The notes under the pieces: model-generated
What the model saw: the letters and a program-made list of their open reading frames with translations, nothing else
The model's database searches: none
What the model was told of the DNA's origin: nothing
Source: an uncultured Prevotella sp.
Lineage (GTDB): Bacteria > Bacteroidota > Bacteroidia > Bacteroidales > Bacteroidaceae
Length of the DNA: 11,705 nt
Assembly: GCA_905210845.1 (NCBI GenBank)
Contig: CAJLYG010000081.1
Span: forward strand, 1 to 11,705
Direction: 5' to 3'
In this document: piece after piece, positions 1 through 7,129 of the stretch
How the letters are laid out: each line of letters starts with the position of its first letter
Position numbering within the stretch: the first letter of the stretch is position 1
Position numbers and translations under genes: made by a program

Positions 1-376
1 CCGGTCTGACCGGCTTCTCCTTGTTTGCCGACTTCGACTTGACCTGCTTCTGCCACTCAATGAGCTTTTGCAGCTCCGTCTCATCGTGTGTGCGGAAATC
101 ACGGCATAGCGCCTCAATGAGGTTGCTCAGTTGTCCCTTGTTGCCTCCACTTTCCGCCACGAGGTTGGCCATCATACCGCATGGCTCCTTGTAGGTGAGG
201 TCGGGGTACTGAAACTCAGCGCCGCTCATGTGTGCGCCCAGTACAGGGAAAATCATCGGAACGAGTGGCTGTCGCATGTCTTTTGACACCTGTGTCAGCA
301 GTAATTTCAAGAGCTCCGTGCCGTTTCCGAGTCTCGGCATCGTAGGAGCTGACGATAAAGTAATGTTGTATTGCAT
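1..376 (-). CDS. Partial N-terminal part of a probable DUF3987-type ATPase of a mobile element
   Basis: The gene starts at the ATG read from 376 down; an in-frame TAA lies two codons upstream, so this is the first possible start in the frame. It stays open to the left window edge, giving 125 residues with no stop. Around residues 39-83 it reads PMIFPVLGAHMSG, then QYPDLTYKEPC, then NLVAESGGNKGQL. The glycine-lysine segment at 76-83 resembles a degenerate P-loop, followed by a charged, lysine-rich helix. From memory this matches the start of DUF3987-like proteins carried by Bacteroidetes integrative elements, often next to primase or mobilisation genes. That family assignment is recognition rather than a search result. 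The coding call is firm from frame length and codon pattern. The catalytic part lies outside the window, so its activity cannot be judged. Confidence 0.6.
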   Translation of the reverse strand, partial: MQYNITLSSAPTMPRLGNGTELLKLLLTQVSKDMRQPLVPMIFPVLGAHMSGAEFQYPDLTYKEPCGMMANLVAESGGNKGQLSNLIEALCRDFRTHDETELQKLIEWQKQVKSKSANKEKPVRP

Positions 377-415
377 TGATTATTAACCTTTTAAAGAATT
401 AAACTTGTTGTTGTC

Positions 416-550
416 CGTCTCAGCGTCTCAGTGGTTTTTCAAGGGGTGTCACAGTCCTGCATTTATTATCTAACTATCTAATTATTAATTAGTTATAAGA
501 TATATAAGGAGGGGTATATGACACTCTTTTTTGATTGAGACGTTGAGACG
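416..550. repeat. Imperfect inverted repeat in the gap between the two leftmost genes
   Basis: The left arm CGTCTCAGCGTCTCA (416-430) matches the reverse complement of 536-550 (CGTCTCAACGTCTCA) at 14 of 15 positions. Each arm is itself a tandem pair of a CGTCTCA unit. Further in, GTGTCA (446-451) faces TGACAC (519-524), extending the symmetry. The centre is AT-rich (roughly 462-508). The element fills most of the 183-base gap (377-559) between two minus-strand genes. It could be a regulator or replication-protein binding site, a recombination site, or the remnant of a small element. Nothing in the sequence decides between these. Confidence 0.6.
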
Positions 551-559
551 CTTGCCGTG

Positions 560-919
560 TCAGCCTTCCGGCTGTTTTCTCTCTACAAGGCCGGCTAAGT
601 TGTAGAGCTCATCGCCTGCCTGTCGGCAGAACCGTGCCAGTTCATCGGCATCGCGGATACGCGGACGGTGAAAGGAGAGTCGGAATGCTGGGCTGTCTCC
701 GATGATGTTGACGCACGTGCCTCTGTAGAGGTGCGGGTCGGCGGAGAGCTTAGCCCGTATGGGCTGATGGTGCTCTACAAAGGTGAAGTGGTATTCGCTG
801 TCGCGCATGATGGCACCGTTGATGACTTTTCCCGAAGCGATACGTCCTGGTCTGCAAGTGAGCAGCTTCATGTTGATGGCCAACTCTGTGTTGGAGAATG
901 AATGAGTAAAATCTTCCAT
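560..919 (-). CDS. Hypothetical protein of 119 residues, mobile-element context
   Basis: I do not recognise this protein. I chose the ATG at 917-919 (MEDFTHSF...). The frame can be extended 18 codons upstream to an ATG at 971-973, but that would run through the nested inverted repeat at 950-1004, so the shorter form is preferred. The product is soluble, with no signal peptide or membrane segment. Its central part (KLSADPHLYRGTCVNI, then AFRLSFHRPRIRD) looks like a beta-rich fold, and the C-terminal part (DELARFCRQAGDELYNLAGLVE) looks like a helix. It lies upstream of, and on the same strand as, the DUF3987-like gene, 183 bases away. The two may belong to one module of an integrated element. 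Antisense frames across the same stretch show no recognisable protein. Confidence 0.6.
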   Translation of the reverse strand: MEDFTHSFSNTELAINMKLLTCRPGRIASGKVINGAIMRDSEYHFTFVEHHQPIRAKLSADPHLYRGTCVNIIGDSPAFRLSFHRPRIRDADELARFCRQAGDELYNLAGLVERKQPEG

Positions 920-932
920 GTTTAAAGATTTT
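908..932. promoter_or_regulatory. Perfect 8-base inverted repeat spanning a start codon
   Basis: AAAATCTT (908-915) and AAGATTTT (925-932) are perfect inverted arms flanking the ATG of the 119-residue gene at 917-919. In the transcript this would form a hairpin with the start codon in its 9-base loop. As DNA it is a symmetric site suited to a dimeric repressor. It is AT-rich and short, so chance is possible. Confidence 0.3.
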
Positions 933-949
933 AGGCAATGAGACCAGAG

Positions 950-1004
950 CTTTGCCACAACCACAATGGTCAAGACTTGAACGATTCAAATCTCGGTGGC
1001 AAAG
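950..1004. repeat. Nested inverted repeat upstream of the hsd operon
   Basis: The outer arms CTTTGCCAC (950-958) and GTGGCAAAG (996-1004) are perfect 9-base complements. Inside them is a second palindrome, AGA-C-TTGAA-CGA-TTCAA-A-TCT (973-993), with one mismatched pair. The whole could form a long stem-loop or a cruciform. It sits just beside the GACATT repeats. Nested symmetry next to repeated boxes resembles origin, oriT or attachment-site architecture, but no neighbouring gene in the window confirms any of these. Confidence 0.5.
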
Positions 1005-1011
1005 GAAATAA

Positions 1012-1087
1012 GACATTATCAGACACTACCTCCAGATAGAAAAGACATTTTGTGACATTCCGGGACATTTGGGACATTCGGGGACAC
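1012..1087. repeat. Helically spaced GACATT direct repeats
   Basis: GACATT occurs at 1012, 1044, 1054, 1064 and 1073. Degenerate forms are GACACT at 1022 and GACAC at 1083. From 1044 to 1083 the spacing is 10, 10, 9 and 10 bases, so each box falls on the same face of the DNA helix. Several units carry a leading GG or GGG. This is iteron-like or operator-like. It is not a CRISPR array, because there are no spacers. Confidence 0.6.
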
Positions 1088-1230
1088 AGTTGCATATTGG
1101 TTAGTAAAACAGCTAAAGTTGTTTTCTGGGCTTTTTCATATGAGCGTCTCTTGTCATCTATAGATCAACAAATAATTATTATTTCGAAAGCATAAGTTAA
1201 TAAAGGCGAAACATATTTTTATTACAGTAT

Positions 1231-1261
1231 TTCGCAAATTCAACTAAAATCACTAAATTTG
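1231..1261 (+). promoter_or_regulatory. Predicted Bacteroidetes promoter of the hsdR-hsdM-rhuM-hsdS operon
   Basis: TAAATTTG at 1254-1261 is an exact match to the Bacteroidetes -7 box TAnnTTTG. A one-mismatch -33 box (TTCG for TTTG, 1231-1234) lies 19 bases upstream, the expected spacing. The ATG of hsdR follows 26 bases after the -7 box, leaving a short leader. No other promoter match was seen at the tightly packed junctions before hsdM, rhuM and hsdS. Confidence 0.6.
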
Positions 1262-1287
1262 CATATTGAACAAAACCAGAGATAAAT

Positions 1288-4200
1288 ATGGCAGGATTTA
1301 ATGAGAACACGCGAGTTAAGTTTCCAGCACTGATGCACCTTACGCGCATCGGATACACTTATCATGCGTTAAAGGAGTTAGACCTTGACCCGGAGACAAA
1401 TATTGCCAAGGATATTTTCGCCAGACAGATAAGGAAATTCAATCCTCAGTTGACAGAAGAGTCCATCAGCCTACTGATCGGCGACATTCGTAATAAGCTG
1501 AACAATGAAGACTTGGGCCGTGAGTTCTACAGGATGATCTCGTCCAAAAGCGGTATTAAGTTTATTGACTTTGAGCATCCGGAGACTAACGACTGGACTT
1601 GTGTGACCGAAATGCCATGTATAAATGGCGGCGATGAGTTCCGCCCTGATATTACTCTGCTAATTAATGGCTTACCACTTGTCTTTATCGAGGTGAAGAA
1701 GCCCAACAACAAAGGAGGAATACTTGTTGAACTTTATCGCATGAATGACCAGCGTCTTCCTAATCCGAAGTTTCGCAGATTTATCAACCTTACACAGTTG
1801 ATGATATTCTCTGACAACAAGGAGTATGACTTTACTACGTCCAAGCCTGTCCAAGGTGCATTCTACGGTTGTATAGATAAGAAGCGAATGCACTTCAATG
1901 TGTTTCGCGAAGAAAGCGCCGACTTCTATAAAGACTTCAATTACTTGACCTTGAAGGAAGAAGCTGAGAATTATATTCTAAAGGACAACAATAATATTGT
2001 GTTAAAATCCTCCCCTGAGTACGAAACGGACAAAAATCCAACGACACCAACAAATAGGATTATTACGTCCCTTTGCTCCAGGGATCGTCTTCTTTATTTA
2101 CTACGCTATGGTTTTGTCTATCTCGATTATATTGATGAAGACACGCAAAAACATGTCCTCCAAAAGCATGTAATGCGCTATCCTCAATTATTCGGCACGC
2201 AGGCTATTCGCAAGACCATCGATGACGGTAAGCAAAGTGGAATTATATGGCATACTCAAGGCTCTGGAAAGACGGCACTCTCTTATTTTGCCACACGAGT
2301 GCTTACTGATTATTTTACAAAAAAACAAATCATTCCCAAATTCTACTTTTTCGTCGACCGTCTTGATTTGATGGAACAGGCGACGACAGAGTTCTCCAAT
2401 CGTGGCCTGCATGTCATCAATGTGGAAAATCGTGACGAGCTGATGAATACTTTCAGCAACGAAAAGGCACAGGAAAACAACTCAGGCGAACATGAGATAA
2501 TCGTCGTTAATATTCAGAAACTGAAAGATTCTGACGGTAAGATTAACGTCTCTAAATATGCCACGAACATCCAACGGGTATATTTCCTTGATGAAGCGCA
2601 TCGTGACTACAACCCCAAAGGCTCTTTCCTCAGCCGCCTGTTTGAAAGTGACCCGAAGGCCATTCGTATCGCCTTGACCGGCACGCCGCTCATCGGTGAG
2701 GAACGAAAAACCACGGATGTCTTTGGCAACTACATCAGTACCTATTATTATAATCGCTCTATTGAGGATGGTTTTACAAAACGCATGATGCGTGAGGATA
2801 TAGAGACCAGCTATCGGCTGCGATTACAAGAGATATGGTCCGACCTCGAAGAAACGATAAAGGTTAAGAAGGAGGATATCAAGAGGCAAACCATAATTGA
2901 GAATGAAAGGTATGTGGGAGCTTTGCTCGACTATATCGTCAATGACTTCAAACGCTTCCGCTTGCAAATGGACGATCCGTCGCTTGGCGGCATGATCGTA
3001 TGTGAAACAAATAAACAGGCCCGCATGATGTTCCGTCTGTATAAGATGGGGGCACATAAGGATGAGACCGGTCATTACACATACGTACCCAAGGTTGGTG
3101 CAGTTATCCCGGAAGACGATGGCACATTGCCAAACCAAGATAACTCAGGACTTAAAGTAGAGCTGATATTGCACGATTATTATGACAAAGAGAAGCGTGC
3201 AAACATCTCTCTGCAATTTAGAAAGAAGGCAGAGCCTGATTTGCTGATAGTCAATAATATGCTCTTGACGGGTTTTGACGCGCCACGTCTGAAGCGATTG
3301 TACCTTGGCCGCAAATTGAAAGACCATAATCTTCTTCAGGCGCTCACACGTGTGAACAGGCCGTACAAGGACATTCGATTCGGATATGTAGTTGATTTCG
3401 CCGACATCAGGCAGAATTTCAACGACATCAACAACGCCTATGCGGCAGAACTTGGAAAGTTCGACACAGGACAGTCTGAGGATGCGAGCGTTGAGCACGT
3501 CATGGTTTCAGAAGATGAAATCAAGGAAACTATGAGAGATGTTCAGGAGGTTCTTTTTGACTACACTACCGACAATGCTGAGGAGTTTGCCCAGCAGATG
3601 GAAGATATTGATGATCACGACAAACTGATCATCATCCGGCATAAGCTTGAAGAAGCCAAAGCCACATGGAATGAAGTCCGTACTTTTGGCTCAGAAGAAC
3701 TGAAGGCGAAAGTGAAGGCTATGCAACCCGGCAATATCAACAATCTGCTGAAAGTGGTCAACGACCGTATCAGCAACCTCAATCTGAAGGATGTTTTCAA
3801 CCATGAGGCAGAAGTTGCCTCCATGGTCAATGAAGCTTTGGGTACGATTGAATTCAAGTTCCGTAAGAAAGGAAGCGGGGAACTGGTCATCAACGACAAC
3901 TTGAAGAGCGAGTTGCAATATAAGAAGCGCGCACTCTCTGACGAATTGGCTGAAAATATCGACCAGGACGATGACGATTATGTCTCGCTTCTCGACGAGA
4001 TAAAAAAATATTTCAGAAAGAAAGGCTTTGAGCCGTCCAATGTCGCAGAGGCAAAGGAAGACATCGGGTTTATGGACGACATGATGACGAAAATCAAGGA
4101 GATCAACAAGCGCAATGCTGCCCTGCAAAAGAAATACAAGGGCGATGCCAAGTTTGTCAGAGCCCACAAGCGTATTATCAGAGAACAAAAGTCGACAGGC

Positions 4201-4446
4201 AAGGTAATTATCTCTCCATCGGAAGTTGAAACATGCTTTGCTCTCAACACAATGAAAGACAAAATTGACACAATGTTGTTGAACAATTTGGACCTCATTA
4301 ATAATGTACCGTTTTTCACTGACCAGGTGAAGAATTGCATTACGCAGATACTTCATAAGATGGAAGTCAAGGCAAAGCCAGCCGACCGTAGATATTTGGC
4401 AGGGATTATTACCAACGAGTACGAACATCAATATAAGAGATTTTAA
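1288..4446 (+). CDS. hsdR: Type I restriction enzyme R subunit (nuclease and ATP-driven DNA translocase)
   Basis: The protein has 1052 residues, a normal length for HsdR. The N-terminal nuclease domain shows the PD-(D/E)xK signature: P120-D121 and, after a hydrophobic strand, E135-V-K137. Walker A is HTQGSGKT at 322-329. The DEAH Walker B is VYFLDEAH at 431-438, followed by the SF2 motif LTGTP at 463-467. The second RecA-like lobe carries LLTGFDAP at 659-666 and QALTRVNRPY at about 683-692. The last third is charged and helical, as expected for the part that docks on the methylase. In the HsdR2M2S1 complex it translocates unmethylated DNA and cuts at a distance from the recognition site. The start is the first ATG after the predicted promoter. 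The TAA overlaps the hsdM ATG by one base (TAATG), implying translational coupling. All visible motifs are intact, so the enzyme is probably active. Confidence 0.97.
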   Translation: MAGFNENTRVKFPALMHLTRIGYTYHALKELDLDPETNIAKDIFARQIRKFNPQLTEESISLLIGDIRNKLNNEDLGREFYRMISSKSGIKFIDFEHPETNDWTCVTEMPCINGGDEFRPDITLLINGLPLVFIEVKKPNNKGGILVELYRMNDQRLPNPKFRRFINLTQLMIFSDNKEYDFTTSKPVQGAFYGCIDKKRMHFNVFREESADFYKDFNYLTLKEEAENYILKDNNNIVLKSSPEYETDKNPTTPTNRIITSLCSRDRLLYLLRYGFVYLDYIDEDTQKHVLQKHVMRYPQLFGTQAIRKTIDDGKQSGIIWHTQGSGKTALSYFATRVLTDYFTKKQIIPKFYFFVDRLDLMEQATTEFSNRGLHVINVENRDELMNTFSNEKAQENNSGEHEIIVVNIQKLKDSDGKINVSKYATNIQRVYFLDEAHRDYNPKGSFLSRLFESDPKAIRIALTGTPLIGEERKTTDVFGNYISTYYYNRSIEDGFTKRMMREDIETSYRLRLQEIWSDLEETIKVKKEDIKRQTIIENERYVGALLDYIVNDFKRFRLQMDDPSLGGMIVCETNKQARMMFRLYKMGAHKDETGHYTYVPKVGAVIPEDDGTLPNQDNSGLKVELILHDYYDKEKRANISLQFRKKAEPDLLIVNNMLLTGFDAPRLKRLYLGRKLKDHNLLQALTRVNRPYKDIRFGYVVDFADIRQNFNDINNAYAAELGKFDTGQSEDASVEHVMVSEDEIKETMRDVQEVLFDYTTDNAEEFAQQMEDIDDHDKLIIIRHKLEEAKATWNEVRTFGSEELKAKVKAMQPGNINNLLKVVNDRISNLNLKDVFNHEAEVASMVNEALGTIEFKFRKKGSGELVINDNLKSELQYKKRALSDELAENIDQDDDDYVSLLDEIKKYFRKKGFEPSNVAEAKEDIGFMDDMMTKIKEINKRNAALQKKYKGDAKFVRAHKRIIREQKSTGKVIISPSEVETCFALNTMKDKIDTMLLNNLDLINNVPFFTDQVKNCITQILHKMEVKAKPADRRYLAGIITNEYEHQYKRF

Positions 4447-6110
4447 TGAGCACATCAGATATAATAAAGAAGACAGAAGATCTTATCGACGCACTTCGCG
4501 CCACTTGTGGAAATAACGGATTAAGCGGTGACGGCAATGAGTATAAAATTGTCGTACAGATGTTCCTTTATAAATTCCTTAACGATAAGTTCGGTTATGA
4601 GCTGAAGCACATTCAGAATGAAGAGTATCGCTCGCGTTTTAACGAGGCGGCTCATTGGGAGAGTGCTTATACTGCTATGACCGATGAGGAGCGCGAGGAT
4701 GTTTGGGACTATCTGCCAGCCGATACGCCCAAACTCAAGCCCGAACATCTGATAGCCAATCTGTATAATCGCATGAACGAGGGAGATTTCTCCAGTGTCT
4801 TTGACAATACAATGGTATCACTCGGTCAGCTCAATGCCGATAAGTTCAGTGTTAAGACATCCGGAAAGAGCAGTGTTGCGTTGCTAGAGTCGTTGACAAA
4901 CTATGTGACAGATCCCGACAAGCGCGATGACTTTGCCCGTGCGCTCATCAACAACCTGACCACCTTCAACTTTGAGGATATTTTCCATCAAAAGTACGAT
5001 TTCTTCTCAACGGTATTTGAGTATCTTGTCAGCGATTACAATAAAGACAGTGGAAAATATGGAGAGTATTTCACACCCCATGCCGTGGCAACGATCATGG
5101 CTCGTCTACTTGTTTCGCCAGATGAGATTATCCGTAGTGCTGCAACATGCGACCCAACGGCAGGAACAGGTACGCTCGTGATGGCTTTGGCCCATCAGAT
5201 AGGTGAGGGCAACTGTTCTATCTTCACGCAGGATCAGAGCCAGAAGTCAACGACGATGCTTCGCCTGAACCTGATCCTCAACAATCTCGTCTCATCATTA
5301 CCAAATGTCATTCAAGGAGATTCACTGATAGACTGGGGACATGAGAGCAAGAATGGCACATTCGATAAGATGTTCGACTATGTTATCAGCAATCCTCCGT
5401 TCAAAGAGGACTTTAGTCAGACGGTTACAAACGCTGCATTCCAAAACACCGACCGCTTCTTTGCTGGCATCCCAAACGTGCCAAAGGGTGACAAGCAAAA
5501 GATGGAGATATATCTTGTCTTCATTCAGCATATTCTCTATATTCTGAAAGACACTGGTAAGGCGGCTGTTGTCGTCCCAACTGGTTTTCTCACCGCATCA
5601 GCAAAGATACCGTTGACCATCCGTAAGAAGTTGGTGGACAAGGGCTGGCTGCGTGGGGTAGTCTCCATGCCTTCCAATATCTTCGCCAACACGGGCACCA
5701 ATGTCAGCGTGGTCTTTATTGATAAAGGTAAAAAGGATGACAAGGTCATTCTAATAGATGCTTCCAAGCTCGGAACGACAGAAAAGGTTGACAAGAACCA
5801 GCGGACAGTGCTCAGTACAGCCGACGAGGACAAGATTGTGAATACTTTTCGTAGTATGAAAAATGTCGATGATTTCTCTAAGGTGGTATCACTTGAAGAG
5901 ATAAAAGAGAAGAAGTATAGCTTTTCTGCCGGACAATATTTCGACATCAAGATCGACTACGTTGATATCACCGAGGAAGAATTCAACCGACGAATGACTG
6001 AATACAAATCGACGCTTGCAAAGCAGTTTGAAGAAAGCCACAAGCTTGAGGAAGAGATCATGAAGCAACTGGCAAGTCTGAAATTCAACGAGGATGTAAA
6101 AGGAGAATAG
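4446..6110 (+). CDS. hsdM: Type I modification methylase M subunit (N6-adenine DNA methyltransferase)
   Basis: The protein has 554 residues and transfers a methyl group from S-adenosylmethionine to adenine N6 at the site chosen by HsdS. The N-terminal helical domain covers about residues 1-180. The family's GEYFTP segment is at 206-211. The AdoMet-binding motif I, DPTAGTGTL, is at 236-244. The catalytic motif IV is NPPF at 316-319 within DYVISNPPF. The C-terminal end is helical and charged (about 510-554), typical of the part that packs against HsdS. Translation starts inside the hsdR stop codon, and the gene ends one base before the ATG of rhuM, so it is plainly co-transcribed. Modification plus HsdS gives a working methylase even without HsdR. 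All key motifs are intact. Confidence 0.97.
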   Translation: MSTSDIIKKTEDLIDALRATCGNNGLSGDGNEYKIVVQMFLYKFLNDKFGYELKHIQNEEYRSRFNEAAHWESAYTAMTDEEREDVWDYLPADTPKLKPEHLIANLYNRMNEGDFSSVFDNTMVSLGQLNADKFSVKTSGKSSVALLESLTNYVTDPDKRDDFARALINNLTTFNFEDIFHQKYDFFSTVFEYLVSDYNKDSGKYGEYFTPHAVATIMARLLVSPDEIIRSAATCDPTAGTGTLVMALAHQIGEGNCSIFTQDQSQKSTTMLRLNLILNNLVSSLPNVIQGDSLIDWGHESKNGTFDKMFDYVISNPPFKEDFSQTVTNAAFQNTDRFFAGIPNVPKGDKQKMEIYLVFIQHILYILKDTGKAAVVVPTGFLTASAKIPLTIRKKLVDKGWLRGVVSMPSNIFANTGTNVSVVFIDKGKKDDKVILIDASKLGTTEKVDKNQRTVLSTADEDKIVNTFRSMKNVDDFSKVVSLEEIKEKKYSFSAGQYFDIKIDYVDITEEEFNRRMTEYKSTLAKQFEESHKLEEEIMKQLASLKFNEDVKGE

Positions 6111-6111
6111 A

Positions 6112-7119
6112 ATGGAAAACGAGATACAGTTTCTGCTTTACAGCATGCCCGACGATCAGGGCAAGGTACAAGTCTTTGTAAAAGACGGCACTTTATGGTG
6201 TACCCAGAAGGCTATGGCGCAGCTCTTTGGGGTAGGAATACCCGCAATAAGTAAACATCTGAAGAATATTTTCGAGGAGGGAGAATTGCAGAAAGAAGTG
6301 GTTGTTTCCAAAATGGAAATAACCACTCAACATGGAGCTATAAAAGGGAAAACTCAAAAGTCTCAAGTAGATTTCTATTCTCTCGATGCTATTATCTCGG
6401 TCGGCTACCGTGTCAATTCCATAAAAGCAACGAAGTTCCGTCAGTGGGCAACGTTGGTATTGAAAGAATATATCACGAAGGGGTTTGCCCTTGACGATGA
6501 GCGACTCAAACAGGGAACTGCCGTATTCGGCAAAGACTATTTCCGCGAGCTCCTTGAGCGCGTCCGTTCCATCCGTGCAAGTGAGCGCCGTATATGGCAG
6601 CAGATTACGGACATTTATGCGGAATGCAGCACCGACTACGATAAGAGTTCCCCGACGACACGTGATTTCTATGCCATGATTCAAAATCGTTTCCATTATG
6701 CCATCACTGGTATGACGGCAGCTGAAATCATATACACGCGGGCGGATCATACCAAAGACCACATGGGGTTAACGACATGGAAGCATGCACCAGACGGCAG
6801 GGTCTTGAAGTCAGATGTCAGCATAGCAAAGAACTACTTGCAACCGGAACAGATCAAACGTTTGGAGCGTGCTGTGACTGGCTTCTTCGACTACATAGAG
6901 GATCTCATAGAGCGTGAGAATAGTTTCACAATGGATCAGTTTTCAGCCAGTGTTAACAAGTTCTTGGAATTCCGCAACTACCACATCTTGCCTGATAAAG
7001 GAAAGATTTCTGCGGCAGAAGCTAAAGCCAAAGCAGAACAAGAATACGATATATTCAACAAGACGCAGAAGATAGATTCGGATTTTGACAAGCAAATACG
7101 AAAGCTAAAGGGAGAATAA
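6112..7119 (+). CDS. rhuM: RhuM family protein inserted between hsdM and hsdS
   Basis: The protein has 335 residues, close to the usual length of the virulence RhuM family. Residues about 28-60 (GTLWCTQKAMAQLFGVGIPAIS onward) look like a helix-turn-helix resembling phage antirepressor or Rha/KilA-type DNA-binding modules. The segment that follows (FYSLDAIISVGYRVNS, then KFRQWATLVLKEYITKGFALDDERLKQG) is highly characteristic of RhuM. The C-terminal half is helical, ending in a charged tail. The name comes from a Salmonella pathogenicity-island gene, but the biochemical role is not established. RhuM genes recur inside type I restriction operons, which suggests a DNA-linked regulatory or accessory defence role (inference). 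An AGGAG lies just upstream of its ATG. It is spaced 1 base from hsdM and 10 bases from hsdS, so all four subunits share one transcript. Confidence 0.92.
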   Translation: MENEIQFLLYSMPDDQGKVQVFVKDGTLWCTQKAMAQLFGVGIPAISKHLKNIFEEGELQKEVVVSKMEITTQHGAIKGKTQKSQVDFYSLDAIISVGYRVNSIKATKFRQWATLVLKEYITKGFALDDERLKQGTAVFGKDYFRELLERVRSIRASERRIWQQITDIYAECSTDYDKSSPTTRDFYAMIQNRFHYAITGMTAAEIIYTRADHTKDHMGLTTWKHAPDGRVLKSDVSIAKNYLQPEQIKRLERAVTGFFDYIEDLIERENSFTMDQFSASVNKFLEFRNYHILPDKGKISAAEAKAKAEQEYDIFNKTQKIDSDFDKQIRKLKGE

Positions 7120-7129
7120 GCTACCAAAG

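Larger units (their letters stand above)
920..1287. other. Divergent intergenic region between the mobile-element genes and hsdR
   Basis: This 368-base stretch holds no credible gene. It contains the nested inverted repeat, the GACATT repeats and the hsdR promoter. From about 1150 to 1287 it becomes AT-rich. It probably marks the boundary between the mobile-element genes on the left and the restriction-modification island. No tRNA or obvious attachment duplication was seen. Confidence 0.5.

Noticed and set aside
668..901. Plus-strand open frame of 77 codons opposite the 119-residue gene
   Set aside because: There is no promoter or recognisable motif, and the minus-strand frame is longer with a more protein-like sequence.
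1044..1087. Possible CRISPR-like array
   Set aside because: The units are about 10 bases with no spacers, and there are no cas genes in the window.
3691..4455. Long 254-codon open frame on the strand opposite the 3' part of hsdR
   Set aside because: It is fully antisense to a well-supported gene, its composition (many cysteines, histidines and hydrophobic runs) looks like a shadow, and it has no recognisable motif.
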